Shown one piece after another: positions 1 to 6,146 of a stretch of 7,131 bases of DNA. A program made the position numbers and the translations under genes. The notes under the pieces were generated by a model, which saw nothing but the letters and a program-made list of their open reading frames with translations, was not told the DNA's origin and did no database searches. This DNA is from Synechococcales cyanobacterium PMM_0073 (lineage in GTDB: Bacteria > Cyanobacteriota > Cyanobacteriia > Elainellales > Elainellaceae): the NCBI GenBank assembly GCA_949127695.1, contig CASBQH010000024.1, positions 1 to 7,131 of the forward strand, written 5' to 3'. How positions within the stretch are numbered: the stretch's first letter is position 1; the number at the start of each line of letters is the position of its first letter.

Positions 1-552
1 AAACAACACCAGCGCCACGCCGTCGTTAAACAGGCTCTCGCCTTCCACAATCGTGATTAGCCTCGCTGGCACGGCCACCGCCTTAAACACCGCAATCACC
101 GAGACTGTATCGGTAATCGCCAGAATTGTCCCCAGCAGCAGCGCCGGAATCCAGTCTAGCTGTAGCCCAAACTTCACCGTAATTGCCGTGACGCTAGAGG
201 CAACCAGCACCCCCGGCCCCGCCAGCAGGGCAATTGGCCTGACGGTGCTCCGCAGGCGGCTGATATCGGTGTTAATTGCGGCTTCAAACAGCAGAATCGG
301 CAGAAACAGGTTAAGAATGAGCGAGGAGTCTAGTCCAATAGTCTCCGGCAAAAAGCTGGCAATTGCCAGTCCAGCCAGCACCAGACCCGTCACATAGGGA
401 ATCTCAAACCGCCGTGACAGCAATGCCACCACAGTGGCCACCAGCAGTAGCAAAATGCCGCTGATCACATAGGCCGAAACCTGATCGGGCGGCTCTAGAT
501 TGGTTGCAGTCGCCCAGAGCGGAGCAGCCAGGTTGAGTCGAGCAGTCAGCAT
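1..552 (-). CDS. Na+/H+ antiporter, CPA1/NhaP type (N-terminal part, runs off left edge)
   Basis: An integral membrane exchanger that would swap Na+ (or K+) for protons across the cytoplasmic or thylakoid membrane. Only the first 184 residues are in the window. The start is ATG at 552-550 (MLTARLNLAAPLW...). No strong ribosome-binding site precedes it, and the next upstream ATG (587-585) is out of frame. Hydrophobic helices are visible at about residues 28-45, 52-68, 78-95, 106-126 and 135-156. Family signatures are LPILLFEAAIN (84-94), the unwound-helix motif TDTVSVIAVFK (147-157, where many relatives have TDP) and EGESLFNDG (170-178). The last contains the Asn-Asp pair (N176, D177) typical of electroneutral CPA1 exchangers. 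The family is clear from these motifs; ion preference and subtype cannot be read from this fragment. It is divergent from galE. The coding sequence is still open at base 1, so this is a window truncation and not a broken gene. Confidence 0.9.
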   Translation of the reverse strand, partial: MLTARLNLAAPLWATATNLEPPDQVSAYVISGILLLLVATVVALLSRRFEIPYVTGLVLAGLAIASFLPETIGLDSSLILNLFLPILLFEAAINTDISRLRSTVRPIALLAGPGVLVASSVTAITVKFGLQLDWIPALLLGTILAITDTVSVIAVFKAVAVPARLITIVEGESLFNDGVALVLF

Positions 553-719
553 CAGAGGTTGCCAGGAATGGAGCAGAGCAGTTGCATGAAGATTGTTACA
601 AATTTTGGCTGAAGCTGGTTAAAAAGGGCTGAGGCCGCTGAGGAGAGCTGTTATAACAGCAGCAGGAAAGAACTTTTAGCTTAGCCAACTAGCGGCAGCA
701 AGGGGAGAGAAACAGGTCT
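553..719. promoter_or_regulatory. Divergent intergenic region, antiporter / galE
   Basis: This 167-bp gap separates two divergently transcribed genes and must hold at least the galE promoter and probably the antiporter promoter. The galE ribosome-binding site is a clear AGGGGAGA at 701-708, 11 bases before the ATG. No convincing -35/-10 pair is visible on either strand. TATAAC at 652-657 is the best -10-like hexamer, but it lies inside a palindrome and reads similarly on both strands. A direct repeat CTGAGG occurs at 629-634 and 638-643. Confidence 0.5.
647..660. repeat. Perfect 14-bp palindrome (possible operator)
   Basis: GCTGTTATAACAGC is its own reverse complement over all 14 bases. It lies 60 bp upstream of the galE start and 95 bp upstream of the antiporter start. 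A perfect dyad with a TTATAA centre in a divergent promoter region suits a dimeric regulator. Its core also resembles a -10 box, so it may be a promoter element. The symmetry is seen directly; function is inferred. Confidence 0.4.
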
Positions 720-1706
720 ATGGCAAAACCCACTATTTTGGTCGTCGGTGGCGCTGGGTATATTGGTTCACATGCGGTACTGGCGTTGCAGCAGGCGGGC
801 TACGAAGCGCTCGTGCTGGATAATTTGGTCTACGGCCATCGGGAGCTGGTTGCCAAGCTAGGGGCTGAGCTGGTTGAAGGCGATATGAACGACCGGGCAA
901 TGCTCGATCAGCTGTTTGCCAGCCGCGAAATTGCCGCAGTGATGCATTTTGCCGCCTATGCTTACGTGGGCGAATCGGTGACTGACCCGATCAAGTATTA
1001 CCGCAACAACGTAGTGGCGACGCTGACGCTGCTAGAAGCGATGCTAGCCGCCAATGTCAAACATTTCGTCTTCTCTTCTACCTGCGCCACCTACGGCACG
1101 CCCAAATCTGTGCCCATTCCCGAAGATCATCCCCAGAATCCGATCAATCCCTATGGCGCAACCAAATTAATGGTCGAGCGGATTCTGGCTGACTTTGACA
1201 CCGCCTATGGACTCAAGTCGGTTTGCTTCCGCTACTTTAATGCGGCAGGCGCTGATCCGGCAGGCCGCTTGGGCGAAGACCACAACCCCGAAACGCATTT
1301 GATCCCGCTGGTGCTGCAAACGGCGCTGGGGCTGCGCGATTCTATTTCAGTGTTTGGCACAGATTACCCCACCCCCGACGGCACCTGCATCCGCGACTAT
1401 ATTCACGTCAGCGACCTGGCCAGTGCCCATATTTTGGGCGTCGAGTATCTGCTCAAGGGCGGCGACAGCGGCGCGTTTAATCTGGGCAACGGCAGCGGCT
1501 TTTCGGTGAAGCAGGTGATTGAAACGGCGCAGCAGGTGACAGGCCGCGAGATTAAGGTGATCGAACGTGAGCGCAGAGCAGGCGATCCGGCGGCACTAAT
1601 TGGCACCAGCGAACGCGCCCGAACCATCTTGGGCTGGCAGCCGCAGTATGCTGAGCTGACGCAGATTATTAGCCATGCCTGGAACTGGCATCAGCAGCGG
1701 CACTAG
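720..1706 (+). CDS. galE: UDP-glucose 4-epimerase (GalE), extended SDR family
   Basis: Interconverts UDP-glucose and UDP-galactose in the cytoplasm with bound NAD+, supplying precursors for exopolysaccharide and envelope glycans. It has 328 residues, close to the usual length. An N-terminal Rossmann fold carries GGAGYIG (10-16) and the ribose-binding Asp34 in LDNLVYGHR. The active site shows SST (119-121, Thr121 in the place of the catalytic Ser) and the YxxxK pair Tyr145/Lys149 in NPYGATK. FRYFNAAGADP and DGTCIRDYIHVSDLA are the substrate-side signatures, and LGWQPQY near the C-terminus is typical. The ATG at 720 has a good AGGGGAGA ribosome-binding site. The SSTCATYG motif, the GTDYPTPDGTC stretch and the Trp-rich C-terminus also resemble UDP-arabinose/xylose 4-epimerases of plants, so a second or different sugar specificity is possible. 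It is convergent with ftsZ; the two stop codons are 9 bp apart, leaving no room for a separate terminator. Confidence 0.95.
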   Translation: MAKPTILVVGGAGYIGSHAVLALQQAGYEALVLDNLVYGHRELVAKLGAELVEGDMNDRAMLDQLFASREIAAVMHFAAYAYVGESVTDPIKYYRNNVVATLTLLEAMLAANVKHFVFSSTCATYGTPKSVPIPEDHPQNPINPYGATKLMVERILADFDTAYGLKSVCFRYFNAAGADPAGRLGEDHNPETHLIPLVLQTALGLRDSISVFGTDYPTPDGTCIRDYIHVSDLASAHILGVEYLLKGGDSGAFNLGNGSGFSVKQVIETAQQVTGREIKVIERERRAGDPAALIGTSERARTILGWQPQYAELTQIISHAWNWHQQRH

Positions 1707-1715
1707 CCAGCAGAA

Positions 1716-2978
1716 CTAGCGGGGCGGACGGCGACGCTGCAAAAACTCAGGAATATCCAGGCCGGGTTTAGCACCCGGTCGGGGCGGCTGCTCTTGAGGA
1801 CTGGGCGGTGGCGCTGGGCTGGGCGGAGCCGATATGGCCGATCGCTTCAGCGGCGAAACGCGAGTAGCCTGCTGAACCGGCGGAGCCTGAACGGAGGTGG
1901 CAAAGCCGGTGGCAATCACGGTAATTCGGATTTCGCCTTGCAGCTGATTGTCAATTACGGCTCCAAAAATGATGTTGGCATTCGGGTCAACGGCCTCGTA
2001 GATAATCTCGGCTGCGGCATTTACCTCATGCAGCGTCAGATCAGAGCCGCCGGTAATATTGAACACAACGCCCTGAGCGCCGTCAATCGAAGACTCTAGC
2101 AGCGGCGAAGAAATGGCGGCAGTGGCGGCTTCTCGCGCCCGCGACTTGCCAGAGCCAATCCCAATGCCCATCAGCGCTGAGCCGGCATCTGCCATCACGG
2201 CTCGCACGTCCGCAAAATCGACGTTGACTAGGCCAGGAATTGTAATGATGTCTGAAATGCCCTGGACGCCCTGCCGCAAAATATCATCTGCGACTCGGAA
2301 AGCTTCCTGCACCGGCGTCTGCTCTGAGATTACCGACAGCAGTTTGTCGTTGGGAATAATAATCAGCGTATCGACGCGGCTTTGCAGGGCGGCAATGCCT
2401 TCATCGGCTTGATTGGTGCGGCGCTTGCCCTCAAAGGTGAAAGGGCGGGTCACAACGCCAACGGTGAGCGCTCCCACCTCTTTGGCCACCTCGGCCACAA
2501 CCGGAGCCGCACCCGTACCCGTGCCGCCACCCATGCCTGCTGTAATAAACACCAGATCAGACTGCTCCAAAGAAGCCGCGATCTCGTCGCGAGACTCTTC
2601 GGCGGCTTTTTGGCCGATGGCTGGGTTGCCGCCTGCGCCCAGTCCGCGCGTCAGCTTTTGCCCCACCTGCAACCGGTTGTTGGCTTCAGCCAGAGTCAAC
2701 GCCTGCGAGTCTGTATTAATTGACCAGAACTCGATCCCGGCGACATTGCTGGCGATCATCCGATTCACGGCATTGCAGCCACCGCCGCCTACCCCAATTA
2801 CCTTAATTTTCGCTACGCTACTTGGCACAAGCTGCTCACTCCTGTTGTCCTCCGCCGGGATGCCATTTGGATCTCGAACTTGACCCAAGTGTACTCCAGA
2901 GTTTGCAAAAGGATTCGTTGCATTCATGGGTAGAGAAAAATTGATTGAGTCGGCGTCGGAATCTGCGTGAGTGGCCAT
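1716..2978 (-). CDS. ftsZ: Cell division protein FtsZ
   Basis: The tubulin-like GTPase that polymerises at mid-cell into the Z-ring and recruits the division machinery. Counting from the ATG at 2978 there are 420 residues. The first 56 form a variable, probably disordered, N-terminal extension of the kind found in cyanobacterial FtsZ. The GTPase core starts at [18 protein letters not shown] (57-74). It contains the tubulin signature GGGTGTG (150-156), [11 protein letters not shown] (177-187) and the T7 catalytic loop NVDFADV (252-258), where Asp254 and Asp257 act on the GTP of the next subunit. A Pro-rich linker (about 365-407) leads to the conserved tail DIPEFLQRR (408-416), which in the family binds membrane tethers and regulators such as SepF. 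All key residues are present. A TTG directly before the ATG (2981-2979) could extend it by one residue. The ribosome-binding site is weak. It lies 123 bp downstream of ftsQ in the same direction. Confidence 0.98.
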   Translation of the reverse strand: MATHADSDADSINFSLPMNATNPFANSGVHLGQVRDPNGIPAEDNRSEQLVPSSVAKIKVIGVGGGGCNAVNRMIASNVAGIEFWSINTDSQALTLAEANNRLQVGQKLTRGLGAGGNPAIGQKAAEESRDEIAASLEQSDLVFITAGMGGGTGTGAAPVVAEVAKEVGALTVGVVTRPFTFEGKRRTNQADEGIAALQSRVDTLIIIPNDKLLSVISEQTPVQEAFRVADDILRQGVQGISDIITIPGLVNVDFADVRAVMADAGSALMGIGIGSGKSRAREAATAAISSPLLESSIDGAQGVVFNITGGSDLTLHEVNAAAEIIYEAVDPNANIIFGAVIDNQLQGEIRITVIATGFATSVQAPPVQQATRVSPLKRSAISAPPSPAPPPSPQEQPPRPGAKPGLDIPEFLQRRRPPR

Positions 2979-3101
2979 CAACTTACTGCTAGGGGTCTAC
3001 TAAGGGTAATCGGGAATTTGAGATACGGGTATAGCTTAATAATCTTTCTATCTTACCGAACATCGGCTGGGCAGATATCGGCGCTGAAGCAATCTGCTCA
3101 A
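2979..3101 (-). promoter_or_regulatory. ftsQ-ftsZ spacer, probable ftsZ leader
   Basis: A 123-bp gap between two same-strand division genes, longer than needed for a simple operon, so it probably carries an ftsZ promoter as well as read-through from ftsQ. On the minus strand it is AT-rich around 3030-3060 and holds TATACC-like and GTAAGATAG stretches, but no hexamer pair with good spacing. I looked for the NtcA pattern GTA-N8-TAC, reported for some cyanobacterial genes, and did not find it. No terminator hairpin is evident. Confidence 0.35.
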
Positions 3102-3956
3102 CTATTCGTTGCTGGGTTTGAGCGGCTTGGCTTTACCGGGGGCTAGCTCCAGCATCGGCATATCGGGGTTGCTCAGGTCAATATAGGCCACTTGCTCTGA
3201 TTTAATATCGTCCGGCAGCTCTCGCATTTGATCTAAGATCTTCAGCTGCTCGGCAAACCGAGAGCCAAACGGCCCGCAATGCACTGTGCCAATGTCGGTA
3301 TAAAGAATCAGATTGCTAGGCTCGCGCCAGTCGATCATCGTAATTTTGACCGGGCTGCGGCTAATGGCCTGATACAGGCTGACCCACTGCGCCTGATACT
3401 GCTCTTGCAAGCCAATTACTTTTAAGGCGGGCAGCTGCTGCGACTGGTTTAGCGCCACAAACTTTTCATAGGGAATCCAAACGCCGTTCTCGTCAATCAG
3501 GGCAGTCGCAAACAGGTTGTCAAAGCGGCGGTTGGGAGTGAGCGAGCTGCTGGGGCTGACATAGACGGTGGCCACCGGATGGCGCTCCTGAATCTGCACC
3601 ACCATGCCGGGTGGAAACATCCGGCGAGTCACAGTTGCTGAGGCAATTGGCGCTTCGGCTTCCAGCTGCCGAGCTAGCTGGTCAGGGCGCAGCGCCAGAA
3701 TGGATTCTGGATAAGAGACGCTCATCATGGCGCGAATCATATCGCTAGAAAGCGACTTATTGCCCTGAATTACAATTTGTCTGGGGTCACGGATCATCCA
3801 GTCGGGTAGCGTCACCATCCAAACTACGCCGATGGTGAGGCCAGTCATGGAGACAACCTGCCAACTCGTCTGTAGCCATCGGCCTCGCCGCTTGCGCCGC
3901 AGATCACGCCGCCGCGAGGTCAGCTCTTCAGCGGAAGTAGATGAAATATCGGTCAT
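3102..3956 (-). CDS. ftsQ: Cell division protein FtsQ/DivIB (POTRA domain)
   Basis: A bitopic membrane protein of the divisome. Family members bridge FtsZ-side proteins with the FtsL/FtsB complex and septal wall synthesis. From the ATG at 3956 it has 284 residues. A short, very basic cytoplasmic head (SRRRDLRRKRRGR, 14-26) is followed by one membrane helix at about 33-50. Next comes a POTRA domain at about 58-128, starting RQIVIQGNKSLSSDMI and ending RRMFPPGMVVQIQERHPVATV, and then the FtsQ beta domain with LIDENGVWIPY and a C-terminal GPFGSRFAEQLKILDQM segment. The frame stays open upstream to a TTG at 4004, which would add 16 residues. The ATG is preferred because it gives MTDISSTSAEEL next to the basic head, as in related proteins. 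The ribosome-binding site is weak for either start. It precedes ftsZ. The murC-murB pair that often lies upstream in cyanobacteria is absent here and is replaced by a divergent GH8 gene. Confidence 0.92.
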   Translation of the reverse strand: MTDISSTSAEELTSRRRDLRRKRRGRWLQTSWQVVSMTGLTIGVVWMVTLPDWMIRDPRQIVIQGNKSLSSDMIRAMMSVSYPESILALRPDQLARQLEAEAPIASATVTRRMFPPGMVVQIQERHPVATVYVSPSSSLTPNRRFDNLFATALIDENGVWIPYEKFVALNQSQQLPALKVIGLQEQYQAQWVSLYQAISRSPVKITMIDWREPSNLILYTDIGTVHCGPFGSRFAEQLKILDQMRELPDDIKSEQVAYIDLSNPDMPMLELAPGKAKPLKPSNE

Positions 3957-4004
3957 GCTCTGAATTACCCATTGGGCATCAAATTTCTGGTGGTTGAGGG
4001 GCAA

Positions 4005-4015
4005 CCTGCCGCAGG
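4005..4015. repeat. Short inverted repeat near the ftsQ upstream edge
   Basis: CCTGC-C-GCAGG is a perfect dyad of 5-bp arms around one base. It sits about 50 bp upstream of the ftsQ ATG and just ahead of the direct repeats. It is too short to be a terminator on its own and may be chance; a small operator half is possible. Confidence 0.25.
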
Positions 4016-4025
4016 ACGGCTCAAA

Positions 4026-4049
4026 GTACCATGCCCTTGTACCATGCCC
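4026..4049. repeat. Two direct copies of GTACCATGCCC with 13-bp period
   Basis: GTACCATGCCC occurs at 4026-4036 and exactly again at 4039-4049, separated by TT. As 13-bp units, 12 of 13 bases agree. The copies lie 70-95 bp upstream of the ftsQ ATG and about 190 bp upstream of the GH8 start. Direct repeats with a period near one helical turn fit tandem binding of a regulator, but a replication-slippage duplication would look the same. Confidence 0.5.
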
Positions 4050-4215
4050 GTTTGGGAAAGTGACTCCAAACCTAGCACAGAATCTAAATTTTGCTTTGGC
4101 TCCGGCAATAAATCCTGAATGAAGCTCTGCGTAAAGCCCTGATAGAGCAGCCCAGCAACTATTCCTGATTCAGAAAGTCGGAGTCAGAATAGTGAGAGAG
4201 TGATGCCAACTCTGC

Positions 4216-4241
4216 TGAGGCTGCGATGTGAGGCTGCGATG
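4216..4241 (+). repeat. Perfect 13-bp tandem duplication carrying RBS and start codon
   Basis: TGAGGCTGCGATG at 4216-4228 is repeated exactly at 4229-4241. Each copy holds GAGG, a 5-base spacer and ATG. The first ATG (4226) is followed at once by TGA (4229-4231), giving a start-stop minimal ORF. The second ATG (4239) opens the GH8 hydrolase. Because 13 is not a multiple of three, the duplication also changes which upstream codons are in frame with the hydrolase. Confidence 0.85.
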
Positions 4242-5609
4242 GTGAGATTAATGACCGAAGTCTTGCTGCATCTGCTGACTGGCGCAATCGTCAGCTGGGC
4301 TGCAATTACCTATGGACTGGGACAATCAGTCCAGACGAGCAATGCCCAAGCTGCCAAAACTGGAATTGCCGTCAGTCTCGCTCAGGCCAGTCTCGCTCAG
4401 GCCAGTCCCGTGAACCCAGAGCCTGCGCCGCCTGATATCGACCAGCTGCTCAATGAAAGCTGGGCTGCTTACCGTCGGCAGTTTATTCAGGCTGACGGGC
4501 GGGTGATTGACCGAGAAAGCGACGACCGCACGGTTTCTGAAGGGCAAGCCTATGCGATGCTGCGGGCTGTTTTGGCCGATGACCCAGCGACCTTTGCTCT
4601 GACGCTGAACTGGGCTGAGACTAACCTTCAGCGCCGCGAGTCGCCGCAGCCCGCCTCAAAAGCCACACCTAACTCTGCCTCAAAACCCGCAGCGCCGCTT
4701 GATTCACTCTGGGCTTGGAAGTGGGGGCAGCGCGGCAGCGACTCAGGGAGCAATCAGGGCAGCGACCAGAATGGCGACTGGGGAATTTTAGACGCCAACT
4801 TTGCCAGCGACGCCGACCTGGATGCGGCTACTGCGCTAATTTTGGCTAGCCGCCGCTGGAATCGCCCCGACTACCTCGAACTTGCCCGCACCAAGCTGAA
4901 AGATCTCTGGGATCACTCAACGGTGGTTGGGGCGAAAGGGCGACGCAGCCAGCGCTACTTTTTGCCGGGGCCAATCGCCTCATTTCAGCCCGCTCCTGAT
5001 CAGGTTTATCTCAACCCTTCGTATCTCGCGCCCTATGCCTTTCGGCTATTTGCCCAGGTTGATCCGCAGCATGACTGGCGCAGCTTGGTCGAAAGCAGCT
5101 ATCAGGTGCTGGAGGATTCTGCCCAGCTCTCGGAGGTGCAGCTGCCCAGCGACTGGGTGGTGCTAAATCTCAAGACCGGGCAATATAGCGCCCCAGCCGC
5201 CGATTCGACCCTCCGCAGTACCTACAGCTTTGATGCCTTTCGGGTCTGGTGGCGGCTGGCGCTGGACGCGGCCTGGTTTGATGAGCCGCGCGCCAAAGCC
5301 TATCTCAGTCAGCATTTGGCCTATTTACAGCGACTCTGGCGCGACGGACAGCGGATTCCAGCTCGGATCAACCTGCGCGGTGCGGCCACAGCTCCCTATG
5401 AGGCCACTAGCCAATATGCCATGCTCTACCCAGCGCTCTTGATTAGTGATCCAGCAATGGCCGCTGAGATTTTGCAGCAAAAGCTACTGCCCGCCTACCA
5501 AAACGGCATCTGGGACAACGACCGGGCTTACTATACGCAGAATCTAGTCTGGCTAGGGCTTTATCCTGCCGCCGAGTCCCCAAAGCGGCTGATTCAACCG
5601 CGCAACTAG
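4239..5609 (+). CDS. Exported glycoside hydrolase family 8 (cellulase/BcsZ-like endoglucanase)
   Basis: Predicted to cut internal beta-1,4 bonds of a glucan outside the cytoplasmic membrane. GH8 includes endoglucanases, BcsZ of cellulose synthesis, chitosanases and xylanases, and the exact substrate cannot be read here. From ATG 4239 it has 456 residues. A hydrophobic segment (LLHLLTGAIVSWAAITYGLG) and AQA-type sites look like a signal peptide or membrane anchor. The catalytic domain shows VSEGQAYAMLRAV with the probable acid Glu (codon 4539-4541), SDADLDAA (Asp cluster about 4809-4823), LNPSYLAPYAFRLF, and TYSFDAFRVWW with the probable base Asp (codon 5232-5234). It is longer than a minimal GH8 because of a Pro/Ser/Asn/Gly-rich insert (about 4641-4776). 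The frame is open from GTG 4200 and ATG 4203. ATG 4239 is preferred for its GAGG site and compact signal, and because removing one copy of the 13-bp duplication puts ATG 4203 out of frame. It is divergent from ftsQ; no cellulose synthase gene is in the window. Confidence 0.88.
   Translation: MVRLMTEVLLHLLTGAIVSWAAITYGLGQSVQTSNAQAAKTGIAVSLAQASLAQASPVNPEPAPPDIDQLLNESWAAYRRQFIQADGRVIDRESDDRTVSEGQAYAMLRAVLADDPATFALTLNWAETNLQRRESPQPASKATPNSASKPAAPLDSLWAWKWGQRGSDSGSNQGSDQNGDWGILDANFASDADLDAATALILASRRWNRPDYLELARTKLKDLWDHSTVVGAKGRRSQRYFLPGPIASFQPAPDQVYLNPSYLAPYAFRLFAQVDPQHDWRSLVESSYQVLEDSAQLSEVQLPSDWVVLNLKTGQYSAPAADSTLRSTYSFDAFRVWWRLALDAAWFDEPRAKAYLSQHLAYLQRLWRDGQRIPARINLRGAATAPYEATSQYAMLYPALLISDPAMAAEILQQKLLPAYQNGIWDNDRAYYTQNLVWLGLYPAAESPKRLIQPRN
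4373..4402 (+). repeat. 15-bp in-frame tandem duplication in the GH8 signal region
   Basis: CAGTCTCGCTCAGGC at 4373-4387 is repeated exactly at 4388-4402, and a third copy begins (CAGTC) before diverging. In the reading frame it gives SLAQA twice (…VSLAQASLAQASPVN…). The repeat lies at the junction between the signal peptide region and the mature enzyme, where LAQA resembles a signal-peptidase I site. It looks like replication slippage that was tolerated because it keeps frame. Confidence 0.8.
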
Positions 5610-5635
5610 GTGCAGCCTCACTCAATCAGCGCCGC
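5585..5635. terminator. Weak imperfect hairpin across the GH8 / PPC convergent junction
   Basis: GCGGCTGATT (5585-5594) can pair with AATCAG (5624-5629) plus CCGC (5632-5635), with a 2-base bulge and a loop of about 29 bases. It spans the stop codons of two convergent genes that are only 12 bp apart, so it could act in both directions. There is no T-run on either side and the loop is long, so support is weak. Confidence 0.2.
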
Positions 5636-6104
5636 AGCCGCAGGGCAAAGGCTCAGGGCCACCCGTGCGGTTAATGAACAGATCCACCTTGTATTGATTA
5701 GTGCCTTTGGGCGCTGACTGAATTTGCAGATAGTAAGTGCCGGGTTGCAGTCCTTTAAAGACTGTCTCAGCCTGCTTCCCACCCGCTGCGCCCAGGCGCG
5801 CGCTGCCGTTGCGGATGCTTGCCGCCTTGCCGTCAGCATCAAACAGCAGCGCCTTGATTTGGGTATTGGAGCGGTTGTTCAGCTTCAGCCGCATCCGACT
5901 ATTCGCAGCTAGATCAATCTCGACCAAGTCGGTGGGATTGCCGCGCCCCACCGTGTTTGTGACGCTAGATTTGCCAGACGAAAAGGAGCCGAGCAGACTG
6001 GTTTTATCTAGCCTTGCCCGACTCAGCGGCTGAGAGAAGCTGGTCTGGGAGGTCGCAGTCACCGGAGCTTGCAGGGCGGCTGATTTACTGAGTTGATGGA
6101 ACAT
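5622..6104 (-). CDS. Small PPC-domain-like beta-sandwich protein
   Basis: Function unknown. It has 160 residues from the ATG at 6104. Residues 1-30 are polar and Ser/Thr/Ala/Gln-rich with no hydrophobic core, so no Sec signal peptide is visible. About 35-146 matches the pattern of bacterial pre-peptidase C-terminal (PPC) domains: DLVEIDLAANSRMRLKL (59-75), IKALLFDADGKAA (83-95), ETVFKGLQPGTYYLQI (113-128) and NQYKVDLFI (136-144). PPC domains are usually found attached to secreted peptidases and other exported enzymes; here the domain stands almost alone. The protein ends PLPCGCGAD, with Cys155 and Cys157 the only cysteines. The frame extends upstream to TTG 6119, but ATG gives the simpler start; the ribosome-binding site is weak. 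It is 42 bp downstream of the patatin gene on the same strand and probably shares its transcript. It is convergent with GH8 (12 bp). The domain call rests on pattern recognition only. Confidence 0.7.
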   Translation of the reverse strand: MFHQLSKSAALQAPVTATSQTSFSQPLSRARLDKTSLLGSFSSGKSSVTNTVGRGNPTDLVEIDLAANSRMRLKLNNRSNTQIKALLFDADGKAASIRNGSARLGAAGGKQAETVFKGLQPGTYYLQIQSAPKGTNQYKVDLFINRTGGPEPLPCGCGAD

Positions 6105-6146
6105 AGTCTCTGTGATCAAATATTGGGGGAAGTTTTCTATAGCCGA

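Larger units (their letters stand above)
3957..4238. promoter_or_regulatory. Divergent control region, ftsQ / GH8 hydrolase
   Basis: About 280 bp between the chosen ftsQ and GH8 starts. It contains an 11-bp inverted repeat (4005-4015), a 13-bp-period direct repeat (4026-4049), and the first copy of a tandem 13-bp duplication over the GH8 start. TAGAATG-like and CAGAAT (4184-4189) stretches near the GH8 end are possible -10 elements, but no well-spaced -35 is visible. No separate gene of convincing length was found in it. Promoters for both the division genes and the hydrolase must lie here or be read through from elsewhere. Confidence 0.45.

Noticed and set aside
53..397. Plus-strand open frame of 114 codons
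   Set aside because: It is antisense to the antiporter, whose helices and EGESLFND motif are clear; its own translation shows no recognisable motif.
1694..1740. GCAGCG...CGCTGC as a bidirectional terminator between galE and ftsZ
   Set aside because: Only 6 bp of stem with a loop of about 35 bases, lying mostly inside coding sequence; not a credible terminator.
1835..1843. HIP1-like site
   Set aside because: The sequence is CCGATCGCT, not the full GCGATCGC octamer, so it was not annotated.
1794..2883. Several plus-strand open frames of about 100-156 codons
   Set aside because: All are antisense to ftsZ and arise from its GC-rich codon use; the translations show no domain pattern.
3957..4004. 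16-residue N-terminal extension of FtsQ from TTG 4004
   Set aside because: The ATG at 3956 gives a normal FtsQ start (MTDISSTSAEEL); the TTG has no ribosome-binding site that would favour it.
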